A DNA stretch of 26,970 nt from contig CAJUFW010000027.1 of the NCBI GenBank assembly GCA_910585655.1, positions 1-26,970 on the forward strand. Reading direction: 5' to 3'. Below the pieces are notes generated by a model. The model was not told the DNA's origin, ran no database searches, and worked only from the letters and a program-made list of their open reading frames with translations. The position numbers and the translations under genes are program-made. How positions within the stretch are numbered: position 1 is the stretch's first letter; the number at the start of each line of letters is the position of its first letter. The DNA comes from an uncultured Lachnospiraceae bacterium (GTDB lineage Bacteria > Bacillota_A > Clostridia > Lachnospirales > Lachnospiraceae). This document shows, piece by piece, positions 7,584 through 15,878 of the stretch.

Positions 7584-9551
7584 ATGCAGCCAAAGACAAT
7601 AGAATTGTTTGTTCCAGGACGTTTGTGTTTGTTTGGGGAACATAGCGACTGGGCAGGCGTTAATAGAAATATGAATTCTGCCATAGTTCCGGGAAGAGCG
7701 ATAGTAACAGGAATCGAACAAGGAATTTATGGAATTGCTTCTATGAGTGAGGAATTTTCTGTATCCAGTGTTCTGCCGGAATATCAGGGTTCCTCTTTTC
7801 ACTGTGAAATGTCAGTAGAAAAATTAAGAGAAACAGCAAAAAAAGGAGGCTTTTTTTCTTATGTAGCAGGGGTAGCTTCTTATTTATGCGAGTGGTATCA
7901 CGTCGGAGGCGTTCATCTGGAGATTACGGCTATGACTCTTCCAATTAAAAGCGGATTATCTTCCTCCGCGGCTATTTGCGTGATGGTGGCAGATGCGTTT
8001 AATCAGCTATATGGATTACATTTAAATACATTGGGGCTGATGAATATTGCTTATTGGGGAGAGCAAAGGACTCCTTCTAGATGTGGGCGGTTGGATCAAG
8101 CATGTGCTTTTGGAAAAACGCCGGTGACAATGATATTTGATGGAAATGAATTAGAGGTAGAACCAATTCGGATAAAAAAGCCCTTCTATTATGTGTTTGC
8201 AGATTTAATGTCAGAGAAAGACACGGTAAAGATTTTAGCAGACTTGAACCGGGCGTATCCATTTCCGCATAGTGAAAAAGAAAAGATTTTGCAGAATGCT
8301 TTAGGAGAGGATAACTGGAAAATTACAGAAGCCGCAAAAGAATATCTAGCGTACGGGGAAGCGGAAAAACTGGGAAATCTGATGAAGGAAGCACAGGATT
8401 TATTTGATAAAAAGGTAGCGCCGATGTGTCCGGAAGAATTGTTGGCGCCTGCATTACATAGCATTTTAGTGGATGAAAGAGTAAAAGAATTGACGTGGGG
8501 AGCGAAGGGAGTAGGTTCTCAGGGGGATGGAACCGTACAGTTTTTGGCAAAGGGAGAACAGGAACAAAAAGATCTGATAGAGTATTTATCCAAAGAAAAG
8601 GGGATGACGGCATATACGTTGACCTTAACCCCGAAACGTTCTGTTCGGAAGGCGGTGATTCCGGTAGCGGGATTTGGGACAAGGCTTTATCCGGAAACCA
8701 GAGGGATAAAAAAAGAATTTTGCCCAGTCGTAGATCGGGACGGGCTAGTAAAACCAGCTATTTTGATTTTGCTAGAGGAATTAGAAAGTATTGGAATAGA
8801 AGAAATCTGTCTGATAATCAATCGAGAAGAGGAACTTTTTTATCAGAATTTCTTTTCACATCCGTTGTCGGCATCGCATTATGAAAAGCTTCCGGCACAA
8901 ATGAAACAGTATGAAGACAGACTTCATGGCATTGCACAAAAATTGCGTTTTGTATTTCAGGAGGAACAAAAGGGTTTTGGTCATGCAGTATATCAATCCA
9001 GAGAATTTGCAGAAAGGGAATCCGTGTTGTTGCTATTAGGTGATACGATATACCAAAGTTATACGGAAGAACCTTGTATTGGACAAGTATTAAAAACATA
9101 TGAACAATATGGAAAGTCGGTTGTAGCTGTTCATCGAATAGCATTAGAGGAAGTACCAAAATATGGAATTTTTTCCGGAACCTGGGAAAATAAAGAAGAA
9201 ACAGTTTTAAAGTTGACCGATATTGTAGAGAAACCAAGCTGTGAAAGAGCAAGGGATTTTTTAAGAGTGTCTTCTAAAACGGACAAAGCGGGGTATTATG
9301 CCGCTTTTGGTGTCTATATTATTGACGAGAAAGTATATGATAGGCTGGAGTATGCCATACAAAAAGAACTTGTAAACGTCAAGGGAGAGGTGGAATTGAC
9401 AGATGCTTTAGCTTATGTACGAGAACAGGAAGGAATGATTGCGTTTGTTCCTGACGGAGAGTCCTATGATTTGGGAAATGCGGAAGCATATCGAAGAACA
9501 GTTGCGGAATTTGGGAAAATGGCGTCAAGGGAAAGAAAATCAGAGAGATAA
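7584..9551 (+). CDS. Fused GHMP sugar kinase / sugar-1-phosphate nucleotidyltransferase
   Basis: A 655-residue two-domain enzyme. Residues 1-~345 are a GHMP kinase: PGRLCLFGEHSDWAG at 11-25 (galactokinase-like motif 1), the phosphate-binding LPIKSGLSSSAA at 119-130, and motif 3 GAKGVGSQGDGTVQFL at 306-321. Residues ~353-650 are a GalU-like nucleotidyltransferase. It starts KAVIPVAGFGTRLYPETRG (356-374), then KEFCPVVD and KPAI; FVFQEEQKGFGHAV and LLLLGDTIYQ follow. VEKPS and a late YDLGN also fit uridylyltransferases. The expected activity is phosphorylation of a free sugar at C1, then conversion to the NDP-sugar in one polypeptide. With galE and glf adjacent, galactose to UDP-galactose is the likeliest route, but another sugar is possible. 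Start ATG 7584 is chosen for its AGAGGGG upstream and motif 1 position; an earlier in-frame ATG (7536) lies inside glf. Confidence 0.85.
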   Translation: MQPKTIELFVPGRLCLFGEHSDWAGVNRNMNSAIVPGRAIVTGIEQGIYGIASMSEEFSVSSVLPEYQGSSFHCEMSVEKLRETAKKGGFFSYVAGVASYLCEWYHVGGVHLEITAMTLPIKSGLSSSAAICVMVADAFNQLYGLHLNTLGLMNIAYWGEQRTPSRCGRLDQACAFGKTPVTMIFDGNELEVEPIRIKKPFYYVFADLMSEKDTVKILADLNRAYPFPHSEKEKILQNALGEDNWKITEAAKEYLAYGEAEKLGNLMKEAQDLFDKKVAPMCPEELLAPALHSILVDERVKELTWGAKGVGSQGDGTVQFLAKGEQEQKDLIEYLSKEKGMTAYTLTLTPKRSVRKAVIPVAGFGTRLYPETRGIKKEFCPVVDRDGLVKPAILILLEELESIGIEEICLIINREEELFYQNFFSHPLSASHYEKLPAQMKQYEDRLHGIAQKLRFVFQEEQKGFGHAVYQSREFAERESVLLLLGDTIYQSYTEEPCIGQVLKTYEQYGKSVVAVHRIALEEVPKYGIFSGTWENKEETVLKLTDIVEKPSCERARDFLRVSSKTDKAGYYAAFGVYIIDEKVYDRLEYAIQKELVNVKGEVELTDALAYVREQEGMIAFVPDGESYDLGNAEAYRRTVAEFGKMASRERKSER

Positions 9552-9584
9552 TCTTTGGAACACGAAAGCAGAGGAGCAAGATAG

Positions 9585-11138
9585 ATGGGATTAGGACTTT
9601 ATCATTGGATAAAAAGACATTATCAAAAAGAATGGGGAATAGCTTTTGTAGCCGCTATGGTATTTGGAATAGTTACACATATGTATAAATTTACAAATAC
9701 ATTGCTGAATCATGATTCCTTATATAATATCTATAGCAATCAGAATGTGATAGGCTCAGGACGATGGTTTTTAAGTATTGCTTGTGGAATTAGTTCTTAT
9801 TTTGATCTTCCCTGGATAAATGGAATGTTATCTTTGGTATATATTGGGATAACAGCAATATTGATAGTAGATTTATTTAGAATAAAAAATCCGATTGTAA
9901 TTGGTATATCCAGTGCTTTATTAAGTGTGTTTCCGGCAGTCACAGCAACTTTTTTTTATGAATTTACAGCAGATGGATATATGTTCGCTATGCTTTTAGC
10001 GGCTTTCGCGGTAAAACTCTTATCTGTAAGCGGGGGGAGGTATAAAAAAAGAAATCAAATAATTGGTATCTTGGCTTTGTGCTTTAGCTGTGCCATTTAT
10101 CAAGCGTATTTGTCTTTTGCGATTACGCTTTCTATTTGCGTGTTTTTATATGACTTATTGGAGGAGTCGAAAAGCAAAAAAGAATGTATCAAATGGATTG
10201 GTAGTCAAATGATGGTATATATGGCAGCATTGGTGTTGTATTGGCTGGTGTGGAAGCTTTGTTTGACTTTTACCGGGATGAAAGCGACAAATTATCAGGG
10301 AATAAACCAGATTGGAATTTCAATTCAAACAATAGTAGAAGCTATTCCTAAAACAATTGTTACATTAGGGAAATGGTGTCTGGACATAAATCGAATAACG
10401 TGTGAAATAACATTACAAGGAATTTTGAATAGTCTGTTTTTGCTGTTTTCTTTTTATATAGGGGCAGTTGCCCTCTATAAAAGTAAAAGTATGAAGAAGC
10501 CATATATGATTGTAATGTATTTGGGGTGTATTTTAATAGTACCGTTTGTGATCTGTTTGTGGTATTTTACATCTCCAAAAGTAGAATATCATTTATTGAT
10601 GCTTCAAAGCCTTGTTATTTTATACATTTTTGTTCTTGTATTAGCGGAACGGTGGATTGCTTCTAACTGCAAAAATGTGATAGCTGGTTTGGCATGTGTC
10701 TTGATTTTTAATTTTATGATTCAGGCAAATATCGCGTATTGGCAGCTTCAGCGTTGCAATATGATTTCTTATATGGAGGCGGTAGATTTAAGAGGACGTA
10801 TTTGCCAGATGGGTTCAGAAGAAGGAGACGAACTGGCGGTAATAGGAACCTATGATGTAACAAAACAGAAATCCTATCAGTTACTGGTAGAACGGATGCC
10901 TAACTTGGGAGGGATGTTAGATTATAATTTGTTTTTGGATGAAGTGCATATAGGTATGTTTCTGGATAATTTAGATTTTCATTTGGCGCCGGTATCGGCA
11001 GAAAAGAAAGAACAGATTTTGAAGAACCCTTTAATAGAAGATATGTCAAATTGGCCTCAAAAAGAATCTTTGCAAAAGATAGACGGAGTGATTCTCTTAA
11101 AACTTAGTGATGTAGAGAAGAACGAGGAGGAAGAATGA
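9585..11138 (+). CDS. GtrII-type polytopic membrane glucosyltransferase
   Basis: A 517-residue integral membrane protein with roughly ten hydrophobic helices (e.g. 19-33, 79-97, 104-122, 131-146, 156-187, 208-226, 280-297, 308-326). The N-terminal extracytoplasmic loop TLLNHDSLYNIYSNQNVIGSGRW (about 39-61) is typical of the GtrII glucosyltransferase family, whose members use a polyprenyl-phosphate-linked sugar to decorate a polysaccharide outside the membrane. A soluble C-terminal portion follows from about residue 395. GAGGAG lies 8 nt before ATG 9585. The stop is 1 nt before a GtrB-like gene, which is followed by gtrA, the classic three-part arrangement of serotype-converting systems. A G6 run at 10032-10037 falls in a cytoplasmic loop (SGGRYKKR). 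The actual sugar transferred is unknown. Confidence 0.8.
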   Translation: MGLGLYHWIKRHYQKEWGIAFVAAMVFGIVTHMYKFTNTLLNHDSLYNIYSNQNVIGSGRWFLSIACGISSYFDLPWINGMLSLVYIGITAILIVDLFRIKNPIVIGISSALLSVFPAVTATFFYEFTADGYMFAMLLAAFAVKLLSVSGGRYKKRNQIIGILALCFSCAIYQAYLSFAITLSICVFLYDLLEESKSKKECIKWIGSQMMVYMAALVLYWLVWKLCLTFTGMKATNYQGINQIGISIQTIVEAIPKTIVTLGKWCLDINRITCEITLQGILNSLFLLFSFYIGAVALYKSKSMKKPYMIVMYLGCILIVPFVICLWYFTSPKVEYHLLMLQSLVILYIFVLVLAERWIASNCKNVIAGLACVLIFNFMIQANIAYWQLQRCNMISYMEAVDLRGRICQMGSEEGDELAVIGTYDVTKQKSYQLLVERMPNLGGMLDYNLFLDEVHIGMFLDNLDFHLAPVSAEKKEQILKNPLIEDMSNWPQKESLQKIDGVILLKLSDVEKNEEEE

Positions 11139-11139
11139 G

Positions 11140-12075
11140 ATGAAAGATAAGTTATCGGTTCTTCTTCCTGCCTACAATGAGGAAAAAATGATCAATAAAG
11201 CATGTAATAGAATTGCAGAATTGTTAGATAAAGCAGAAATTGTATATGAAATAATCGTGGTTGACGATGGTTCCAGGGATGGTACATGGACAGAAATCAA
11301 AAAAGAAGCACAAAACAATCAACAGATTAAAGGGATACGTTTTTCCAGAAACTTTGGAAAAGAGGCTGCTATCTTTGCCGGACTAGAACAAATATCGGGA
11401 GATTGTTGTGTTGTAATGGATTGTGATTTACAGCATCCTCCCGAAACCATATTAGAAATGTATGCCTTATGGAAACAGGGATATGAAGTAGTAGAGGGAG
11501 TAAAAGAAGAGAGAGGAAAAGAATCAAAACTTCATCGTATTTGCGCCGCAGGGTTTTATAAAGTGATCAGTATTGCTACAAACATAGATATGTCTAAGGC
11601 GTCTGACTTTAAGCTATTGGATAAAAAAGCAGTACAGAGTTTGCTAGAGATAAAGGAAGAGGAAGTCTTTTTTCGGGCGTTATCTTCCTGGATTGGTTTT
11701 AAAACAACAAAAATTGCTTTTCGTGTGCAAGAACGAGAACTAGGAGAATCAAAATGGTCGTTTTTTTCTTTGGTAAAATATGCTCTTAAAAATATTACTT
11801 CTTTTACGGCAGCTCCGATGCAAATTGTAACATTTCTTGGGATGATAATGTTTTTCGTGTCAATAGGGTTAGGTATCCTGGCTTTTTGGCAGAAAGTAAC
11901 AGGAATAGCAACAGAAGGGTTTACCACAGTGATTATTTTGCAGTTGTTTTCTTCTAGCATTATCATGTTCAGCCTTGGAGTAATGGGATATTATCTGGCA
12001 AAAATTTATGAAGAGGTAAAAGGAAGACCAAGAAGTATTGTTGCAGAAAAATGTGGGATAGAAAAAAATGGTTAA
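11140..12075 (+). CDS. gtrB: GtrB-like polyprenyl-phosphate glycosyltransferase
   Basis: A 311-residue GT2 enzyme of the dolichol-phosphate-mannose-synthase/GtrB group. It loads a sugar from a nucleotide donor onto undecaprenyl phosphate on the cytoplasmic side. LSVLLPAYNEEK is at 5-16, VVDDGSRDGTW at 40-50, FSRNFGKEAAIFAGL at 68-82 and the diagnostic DCDLQHPPE at 94-102. A later segment, SDFKLLDKKA, fits the group. Two C-terminal transmembrane helices (about 229-250 and 264-286) match GtrB topology. GAGGAGGAAG just upstream of ATG 11140 is a strong ribosome binding site, 1 nt after the GtrII stop. The last 8 nt overlap gtrA. The product lipid-linked sugar would be flipped by GtrA and used by the GtrII protein. 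Confidence 0.88.
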   Translation: MKDKLSVLLPAYNEEKMINKACNRIAELLDKAEIVYEIIVVDDGSRDGTWTEIKKEAQNNQQIKGIRFSRNFGKEAAIFAGLEQISGDCCVVMDCDLQHPPETILEMYALWKQGYEVVEGVKEERGKESKLHRICAAGFYKVISIATNIDMSKASDFKLLDKKAVQSLLEIKEEEVFFRALSSWIGFKTTKIAFRVQERELGESKWSFFSLVKYALKNITSFTAAPMQIVTFLGMIMFFVSIGLGILAFWQKVTGIATEGFTTVIILQLFSSSIIMFSLGVMGYYLAKIYEEVKGRPRSIVAEKCGIEKNG

Positions 12076-12487
12076 ATGGAGCAAAGAGAAGCATATATGG
12101 AAATTTTTGTTGGTTGGTGTTATCAATACATTGGTTGGTAGCAGTGTAATGTTTATAAGTTATAATGTATTTGGTTTTAGCTATTGGATTTCAACAGCCG
12201 CTAATTATGTACTAGGAAGTATTCTAAGTTATCTATTAAATAAGAGATTTACCTTTCAAAGCAGAGAGAAAAGTATTTGGGAAGCAGTAAAATTTATATG
12301 CCATATCATCATTTGTTATTTCATTGCGTATGGGCTTGCCAAATCTGTCATCTGTTTTGTTTTCACAGAACGGAAGCTACAAGAAAATGTTTCGATGATG
12401 ATAGGAATGGGATTATTTGTATGTCTAAATTATGCAGGACAGAGGTGGTTTGTTTTTAGACCCAGAAAAAAACGATTCCTTCAATAA
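12068..12487 (+). CDS. gtrA: GtrA family membrane protein, putative lipid-linked sugar flippase
   Basis: A 139-residue protein with four transmembrane helices (about 11-31, 37-57, 73-95, 103-122). It has the internal duplication typical of GtrA: NYVLGSILSYLLNKRFTF at 46-63 and LNYAGQRWFVF near 120-130. GtrA proteins are thought to flip undecaprenyl-phosphate-linked sugar across the membrane for GtrB/Gtr systems, and the gene overlaps gtrB by 8 nt. It is the last gene of the polysaccharide operon. Its TAA (12485-12487) lies 13 nt before a large perfect inverted repeat that can act as terminator. ATG 12068 has only a weak Shine-Dalgarno, consistent with translational coupling. Confidence 0.88.
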   Translation: MVKWSKEKHIWKFLLVGVINTLVGSSVMFISYNVFGFSYWISTAANYVLGSILSYLLNKRFTFQSREKSIWEAVKFICHIIICYFIAYGLAKSVICFVFTERKLQENVSMMIGMGLFVCLNYAGQRWFVFRPRKKRFLQ

Positions 12488-12495
12488 ATTTGCTC

Positions 12496-12524
12496 TTGAC
12501 AAAAATCCGACGTCGTACTACAAT
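12496..12524 (+). promoter_or_regulatory. Promoter of the marR-MATE genes
   Basis: TTGACA (12496-12501) and TACAAT (12519-12524) are separated by 17 bp, a near-consensus vegetative promoter. The spacer is the left arm of the inverted repeat and the -10 box is its loop. The start of transcription would be about 12531, 42 nt before the regulator's ATG. The placement strongly suggests autorepression by the encoded MarR protein. Confidence 0.8.
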
Positions 12525-12547
12525 ACAAAGTACGACGTCGGATTTTT
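12501..12547 (+). terminator. 18-bp perfect inverted repeat: probable terminator of the polysaccharide operon and operator of the next genes
   Basis: Left arm AAAAATCCGACGTCGTAC (12501-12518) and right arm GTACGACGTCGGATTTTT (12530-12547) are perfect reverse complements, separated by an 11-nt loop (TACAATACAAA). RNA from the upstream operon would form an 18-bp hairpin ending in U5, an intrinsic terminator shape, and the A5 start makes it usable from the other strand too. The loop is exactly the -10 region of a promoter, and each arm contains the palindrome CGACGTCG (centres 25 bp apart). A dimeric MarR-type regulator bound here would block RNA polymerase. Both roles are inferred from sequence alone. 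Confidence 0.75.
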
Positions 12548-12572
12548 AAATAAAACCCAGGAGGGCAGTGAT

Positions 12573-13046
12573 ATGGAAAAAGACAAAGAGGCTATCCGGG
12601 AGTATGCCAAGCGGTTGGCGATTGCTTCCTTTAATATTGATAAAATTTATGCTATCAATGAACAGAAAACCGGAATGAAGGAATCTGAGCTTTGTCTGAT
12701 GTATGCTTTGGATGATGGAGAGCCTCATTCGCAGAAATGGATTGCTGAGGAATGGAGGATTCCTAAGACTACTTTAAATACGATAGTCAAACAATGGGAA
12801 CGAGAGGGACTGCTGACGCTTTCCACCATTCCGGGGAAGCGTCGGGAGATGCAGATTTCTCTGACTGAAAAGGGAAAGGAATTATGCCGCAGGAAGTTAG
12901 GGGGCATTTATCAGGCGGAGGAAATTGCCGTGGCAGAGACGATAGGGCAGTATTCGACTGCCTTTGTGGAGGCGACCGAATACTACGAAGCCGCTCTGCA
13001 GCGAGCCTTTGACAGCCTGGAGACAGATAGGAGGAAATCAAGATGA
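12573..13046 (+). CDS. MarR family transcriptional regulator
   Basis: A 157-residue winged helix-turn-helix protein. Helix-rich ends (residues 5-35 and 108-150) would form the dimer interface. The DNA-binding part runs about 38-105: SQKWIAEEWRIPKTTLNTIVKQWEREGLL spans the helix-turn-helix, TIPGKRREMQISL the wing, and LTEKGKEL the typical MarR end. The start is ATG 12573 with AGGAGGG (12559-12565) 7 nt upstream; the frame extends further upstream, but through the promoter and inverted repeat. It overlaps the MATE gene by 4 nt (ATGA). This arrangement, with an operator-like palindrome on its own promoter, mirrors MepR-MepA of Staphylococcus, so ligand-relieved repression of its own operon is likely. 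The ligand is unknown. Confidence 0.88.
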   Translation: MEKDKEAIREYAKRLAIASFNIDKIYAINEQKTGMKESELCLMYALDDGEPHSQKWIAEEWRIPKTTLNTIVKQWEREGLLTLSTIPGKRREMQISLTEKGKELCRRKLGGIYQAEEIAVAETIGQYSTAFVEATEYYEAALQRAFDSLETDRRKSR

Positions 13047-14371
13047 ACATTCAATTATCCGATCATTTTACGTATAAAAAACTATTTCGTTTTACTTTAC
13101 CGTCGATTGTAATGATGATTTTTACTTCCATTTATGGGGTAGTAGACGGTTATTTTGTATCAAATTTTGTCGGGAAAACGCCGTTTGCCGCGGTGAATTT
13201 TATTATGCCGTTTCTGATGATTTTAGGAGCGATTGGCTTTATGTTTGGAACCGGAGGAAGCGCTCTGATTTCTAAGACGATGGGTGAGGGAAGGCAGGAA
13301 AAGGCGAAACGGTTGTTTTCGTTGCTGGTGTATCTATCACTGTTTTGCGGGATAGTGATTACGGTACTGGGCTTGCTGTTTCTCCGTCCGGTGGCTTCCC
13401 TGCTGGGAGCAGAAGGAGAGATGTTGGAAAACTGTGTCTCTTACGGACGGATTATTTTAATTGCACTTCCGGCGTTTATGCTGCAGATGGAGTTTCAGAG
13501 CTTTTTTATTACGGCGGAAAAGCCGCAGCTTGGTCTTGCTGTTACCGTAGCGGCAGGTGTGACAAATATGGTCTTGGACGGACTGTTTGTAGGAGTATTT
13601 CGTTGGGGACTGGCTGGAGCAGCAGCGGCTACCGCCATAAGTCAGGTAGTAGGTGGATTTATTCCATTGATTTATTTTTTGCGTCCGAACAGTAGCTCTT
13701 TACGGCTGACAAAGACAACATTTGATGGGAAAGCGGTGATTCGTACTTGTACGAACGGTTCTTCGGAGCTGATGAGCAATGTTTCGATGTCTTTGGTTGG
13801 TATGCTCTATAACGCCCAGCTTATCAAATATGCCGGAGAGGACGGAGTAGCGGCTTATGGTGTTCTGATGTATGTAAGCATGATTTTTATAGCGGCTTTT
13901 TTAGGGTATTCGATTGGTACGGCTCCGGTAATTGGGTTTCATTATGGGGCGGAAAATCATACGGAACTAAAAAGTCTCTTAAAAAGAAGCCTGGTGATCA
14001 TCGGCAGTTTTTCGCTTGGTATGGTGGTGTTGTCGGAGGTTCTTGCCTATCCGTTGTCAAAGATTTTTGTCGGCTATGATAAAGGCCTGTTGGAATTGAC
14101 GTTACGGGGCTTTGTCATTTATTCCTTCTGCTTTTTGTTCGCCGGAGTTTCGATTTTTGGTTCTTCGTTTTTTACGGCGCTTAACAATGGTTTGATCTCC
14201 GCCCTGATTTCTTTTTTGCGTACGTTGGTCTTTCAGGTGGCAACGGTAGTAATCCTTCCGTTGTTTTGGAAAATTGACGGGATCTGGCTTTCGATTGTAG
14301 TAGCCGAGTTGCTTTCTTTTGTAGTAACCGTATTATTTTTGATAGCAAAACGGAAAAAATATCATTATTAA
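13043..14371 (+). CDS. MATE family multidrug efflux transporter (MepA-like)
   Basis: A 442-residue membrane protein with about twelve hydrophobic helices in two similar halves. It begins FTYKKLFRFTLPSIVMMIFTSIYGVVDGYFVSNFVGK, the usual MATE helix 1 start, followed by AAVNFIMPFLMILGAIGFMFGTGGSALISKTMGEG. AGAAAATAISQVVGG in helix 6 and the 'YSIGTAPVIGFHYGA' segment in the second half fit the MepA-like DinF/MATE group. These export cationic drugs and dyes in exchange for Na+ or H+. It overlaps the MarR gene by 4 nt, with TAGGAGG upstream of ATG 13043, so it should be co-regulated with it. GC content is higher than in the polysaccharide region. The substrate is unknown. Confidence 0.9.
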   Translation: MNIQLSDHFTYKKLFRFTLPSIVMMIFTSIYGVVDGYFVSNFVGKTPFAAVNFIMPFLMILGAIGFMFGTGGSALISKTMGEGRQEKAKRLFSLLVYLSLFCGIVITVLGLLFLRPVASLLGAEGEMLENCVSYGRIILIALPAFMLQMEFQSFFITAEKPQLGLAVTVAAGVTNMVLDGLFVGVFRWGLAGAAAATAISQVVGGFIPLIYFLRPNSSSLRLTKTTFDGKAVIRTCTNGSSELMSNVSMSLVGMLYNAQLIKYAGEDGVAAYGVLMYVSMIFIAAFLGYSIGTAPVIGFHYGAENHTELKSLLKRSLVIIGSFSLGMVVLSEVLAYPLSKIFVGYDKGLLELTLRGFVIYSFCFLFAGVSIFGSSFFTALNNGLISALISFLRTLVFQVATVVILPLFWKIDGIWLSIVVAELLSFVVTVLFLIAKRKKYHY

Positions 14372-14399
14372 GAGCAAAGGGGAAATCCGGAGAAAAGAG

Positions 14400-15845
14400 A
14401 TGGTTGCAAACAACATGAAGAGTGGCAGAAAAAGACATTGGGGAAGAAAAATCGCTCTTACGGGAGGAGTGCTGCTGATATGCTATTTATTGGCAGCAGT
14501 CGTCCCGTATTTGCCGCATAAAAAGGTAGCGAAAGAACGATGGCAGGAGTCTTTAGAGACGGCGACGGGCGCTGTAGAACGGGTATATTCGGTGGAAACA
14601 AATCAGGAGGCGCTCTTGTACCGGCTGCGGATGATAGAGGAGGCAGAGGAGGAAATCTTACTTTCTACCTTTGATTTTAATGCAGACGAGGGAGGATTGG
14701 ATATCATGGCAGCTTTGTCGCAGGCTGCGGCGCGCGGGGTTCGTGTGCGGGTGCTGGTAGACGGTATGAGCGGTTTTTTGGATACCCGCGGAAATATTTG
14801 GTTCCAGACGTTTGCCTCCCAGGAAAACATCGAACTGAAAATTTATAATCCTTTTTTGCTATGGAAGCCCTGGAAGCTGCAAGCCAGACTTCATGACAAA
14901 TATTTGATCATAGACGATCGGATGTATCTGCTGGGCGGGCGGAATACGACGAACTTATTTTTAGGAGAGTATTCCACTGCCCAAAACATTGACCGGGAGC
15001 TGCTGGTGTATGAAGGGAAAGAACAGGAGTCGTCTTATGAGAACATGCCGCGTTCCTCGCTTTTAGAGCTTAGGGACTATTTTGAACGCGTTTGGGCGCT
15101 GAAAGACAGTAAAGACTATACAGAGACGGGAAAGCCGGAGAAGCAGCAGGAGGCGCGTAGGATGCTGGCAGAGCGTTACCAGGAACTACATATCCGGTAT
15201 CCGGAAGCATTTCAGGAAACGGACTGGCAGGCGCTGACAATGGAAACAGAGGGGATGATGCTTTTAACCAATCCAATCGAAGCAGAAAATAAAGAACCGT
15301 GGTTGTGGTATTCTCTTTGTCGTCTGATGGAACAAGGGCAGCGAATTACGATTTATACGCCGTATATTATCTGCGGAAAGGAAATGTATGAGGAATTGGA
15401 TAGGCTCTGTGCTACGGCAGCACAGGTGGACATCATTACCAACGATGTAGCTAGCGGCGCGAATCCATGGGGCTGTACCGATTATCTCAACCAAAAGAAA
15501 CGGATTTTAAAGACCGGTGTGCGGGTACATGAATTTTTGGGCGCACATTCCAACCATACAAAAACCATTTTAATCGACGATCGAATCAGCATCGTCGGCT
15601 CCTACAACCTGGATATGAGGAGTACCTATCTGAACACCGAGCTGATGTTGGTCATAGACTGTGAGGAATTAAACAGGCAGTACCGGAGGCAGGCAGAAGA
15701 GGACAAAGGCTGGTGTAAAAGCATCGCCGCAGGAGAGGAATATCAGTTCGGTATCCATTATCAGCCGCGTGAGTTTTCCCTTTTTAAGAAGATTTTTTAT
15801 GCAGTGCTGCGTTTGCTGATTATTCCAATCCGGCGCTTGTTATAA
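14400..15845 (+). CDS. Membrane-anchored phospholipase D / cardiolipin synthase-like protein
   Basis: A 481-residue protein with one N-terminal transmembrane anchor (about 18-37, after a basic stretch). It has two phospholipase D HxKxxxxD motifs: LHDKYLIIDD, with His165, Lys167 and Asp172, and NHTKTILIDD, with His386, Lys388 and Asp393. Each is followed by the typical Gly/Asn element (GGRNTTN and GSYNLDMRS). Both catalytic halves look intact. Family members make cardiolipin from phosphatidylglycerol or cleave phosphodiester bonds. The single anchor and the spacing differ from standard bacterial Cls with two N-terminal helices, so a specialised PLD-like role is possible. It starts 28 nt after the MATE gene with CCGGAGA upstream and probably belongs to the same transcript. 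It converges with the flippase gene; its stop is 33 nt from that gene's stop. Confidence 0.82.
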   Translation: MVANNMKSGRKRHWGRKIALTGGVLLICYLLAAVVPYLPHKKVAKERWQESLETATGAVERVYSVETNQEALLYRLRMIEEAEEEILLSTFDFNADEGGLDIMAALSQAAARGVRVRVLVDGMSGFLDTRGNIWFQTFASQENIELKIYNPFLLWKPWKLQARLHDKYLIIDDRMYLLGGRNTTNLFLGEYSTAQNIDRELLVYEGKEQESSYENMPRSSLLELRDYFERVWALKDSKDYTETGKPEKQQEARRMLAERYQELHIRYPEAFQETDWQALTMETEGMMLLTNPIEAENKEPWLWYSLCRLMEQGQRITIYTPYIICGKEMYEELDRLCATAAQVDIITNDVASGANPWGCTDYLNQKKRILKTGVRVHEFLGAHSNHTKTILIDDRISIVGSYNLDMRSTYLNTELMLVIDCEELNRQYRRQAEEDKGWCKSIAAGEEYQFGIHYQPREFSLFKKIFYAVLRLLIIPIRRLL

Positions 15846-15878
15846 AAGAAGAGTCTGGTGCGAGTGTGCATCCCACAG

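Noticed and set aside
12432..12572. N-terminal extension of the MarR protein to 12432.
   Set aside because: It would run through gtrA, the promoter and the inverted repeat; ATG 12573 has a well-placed AGGAGGG.
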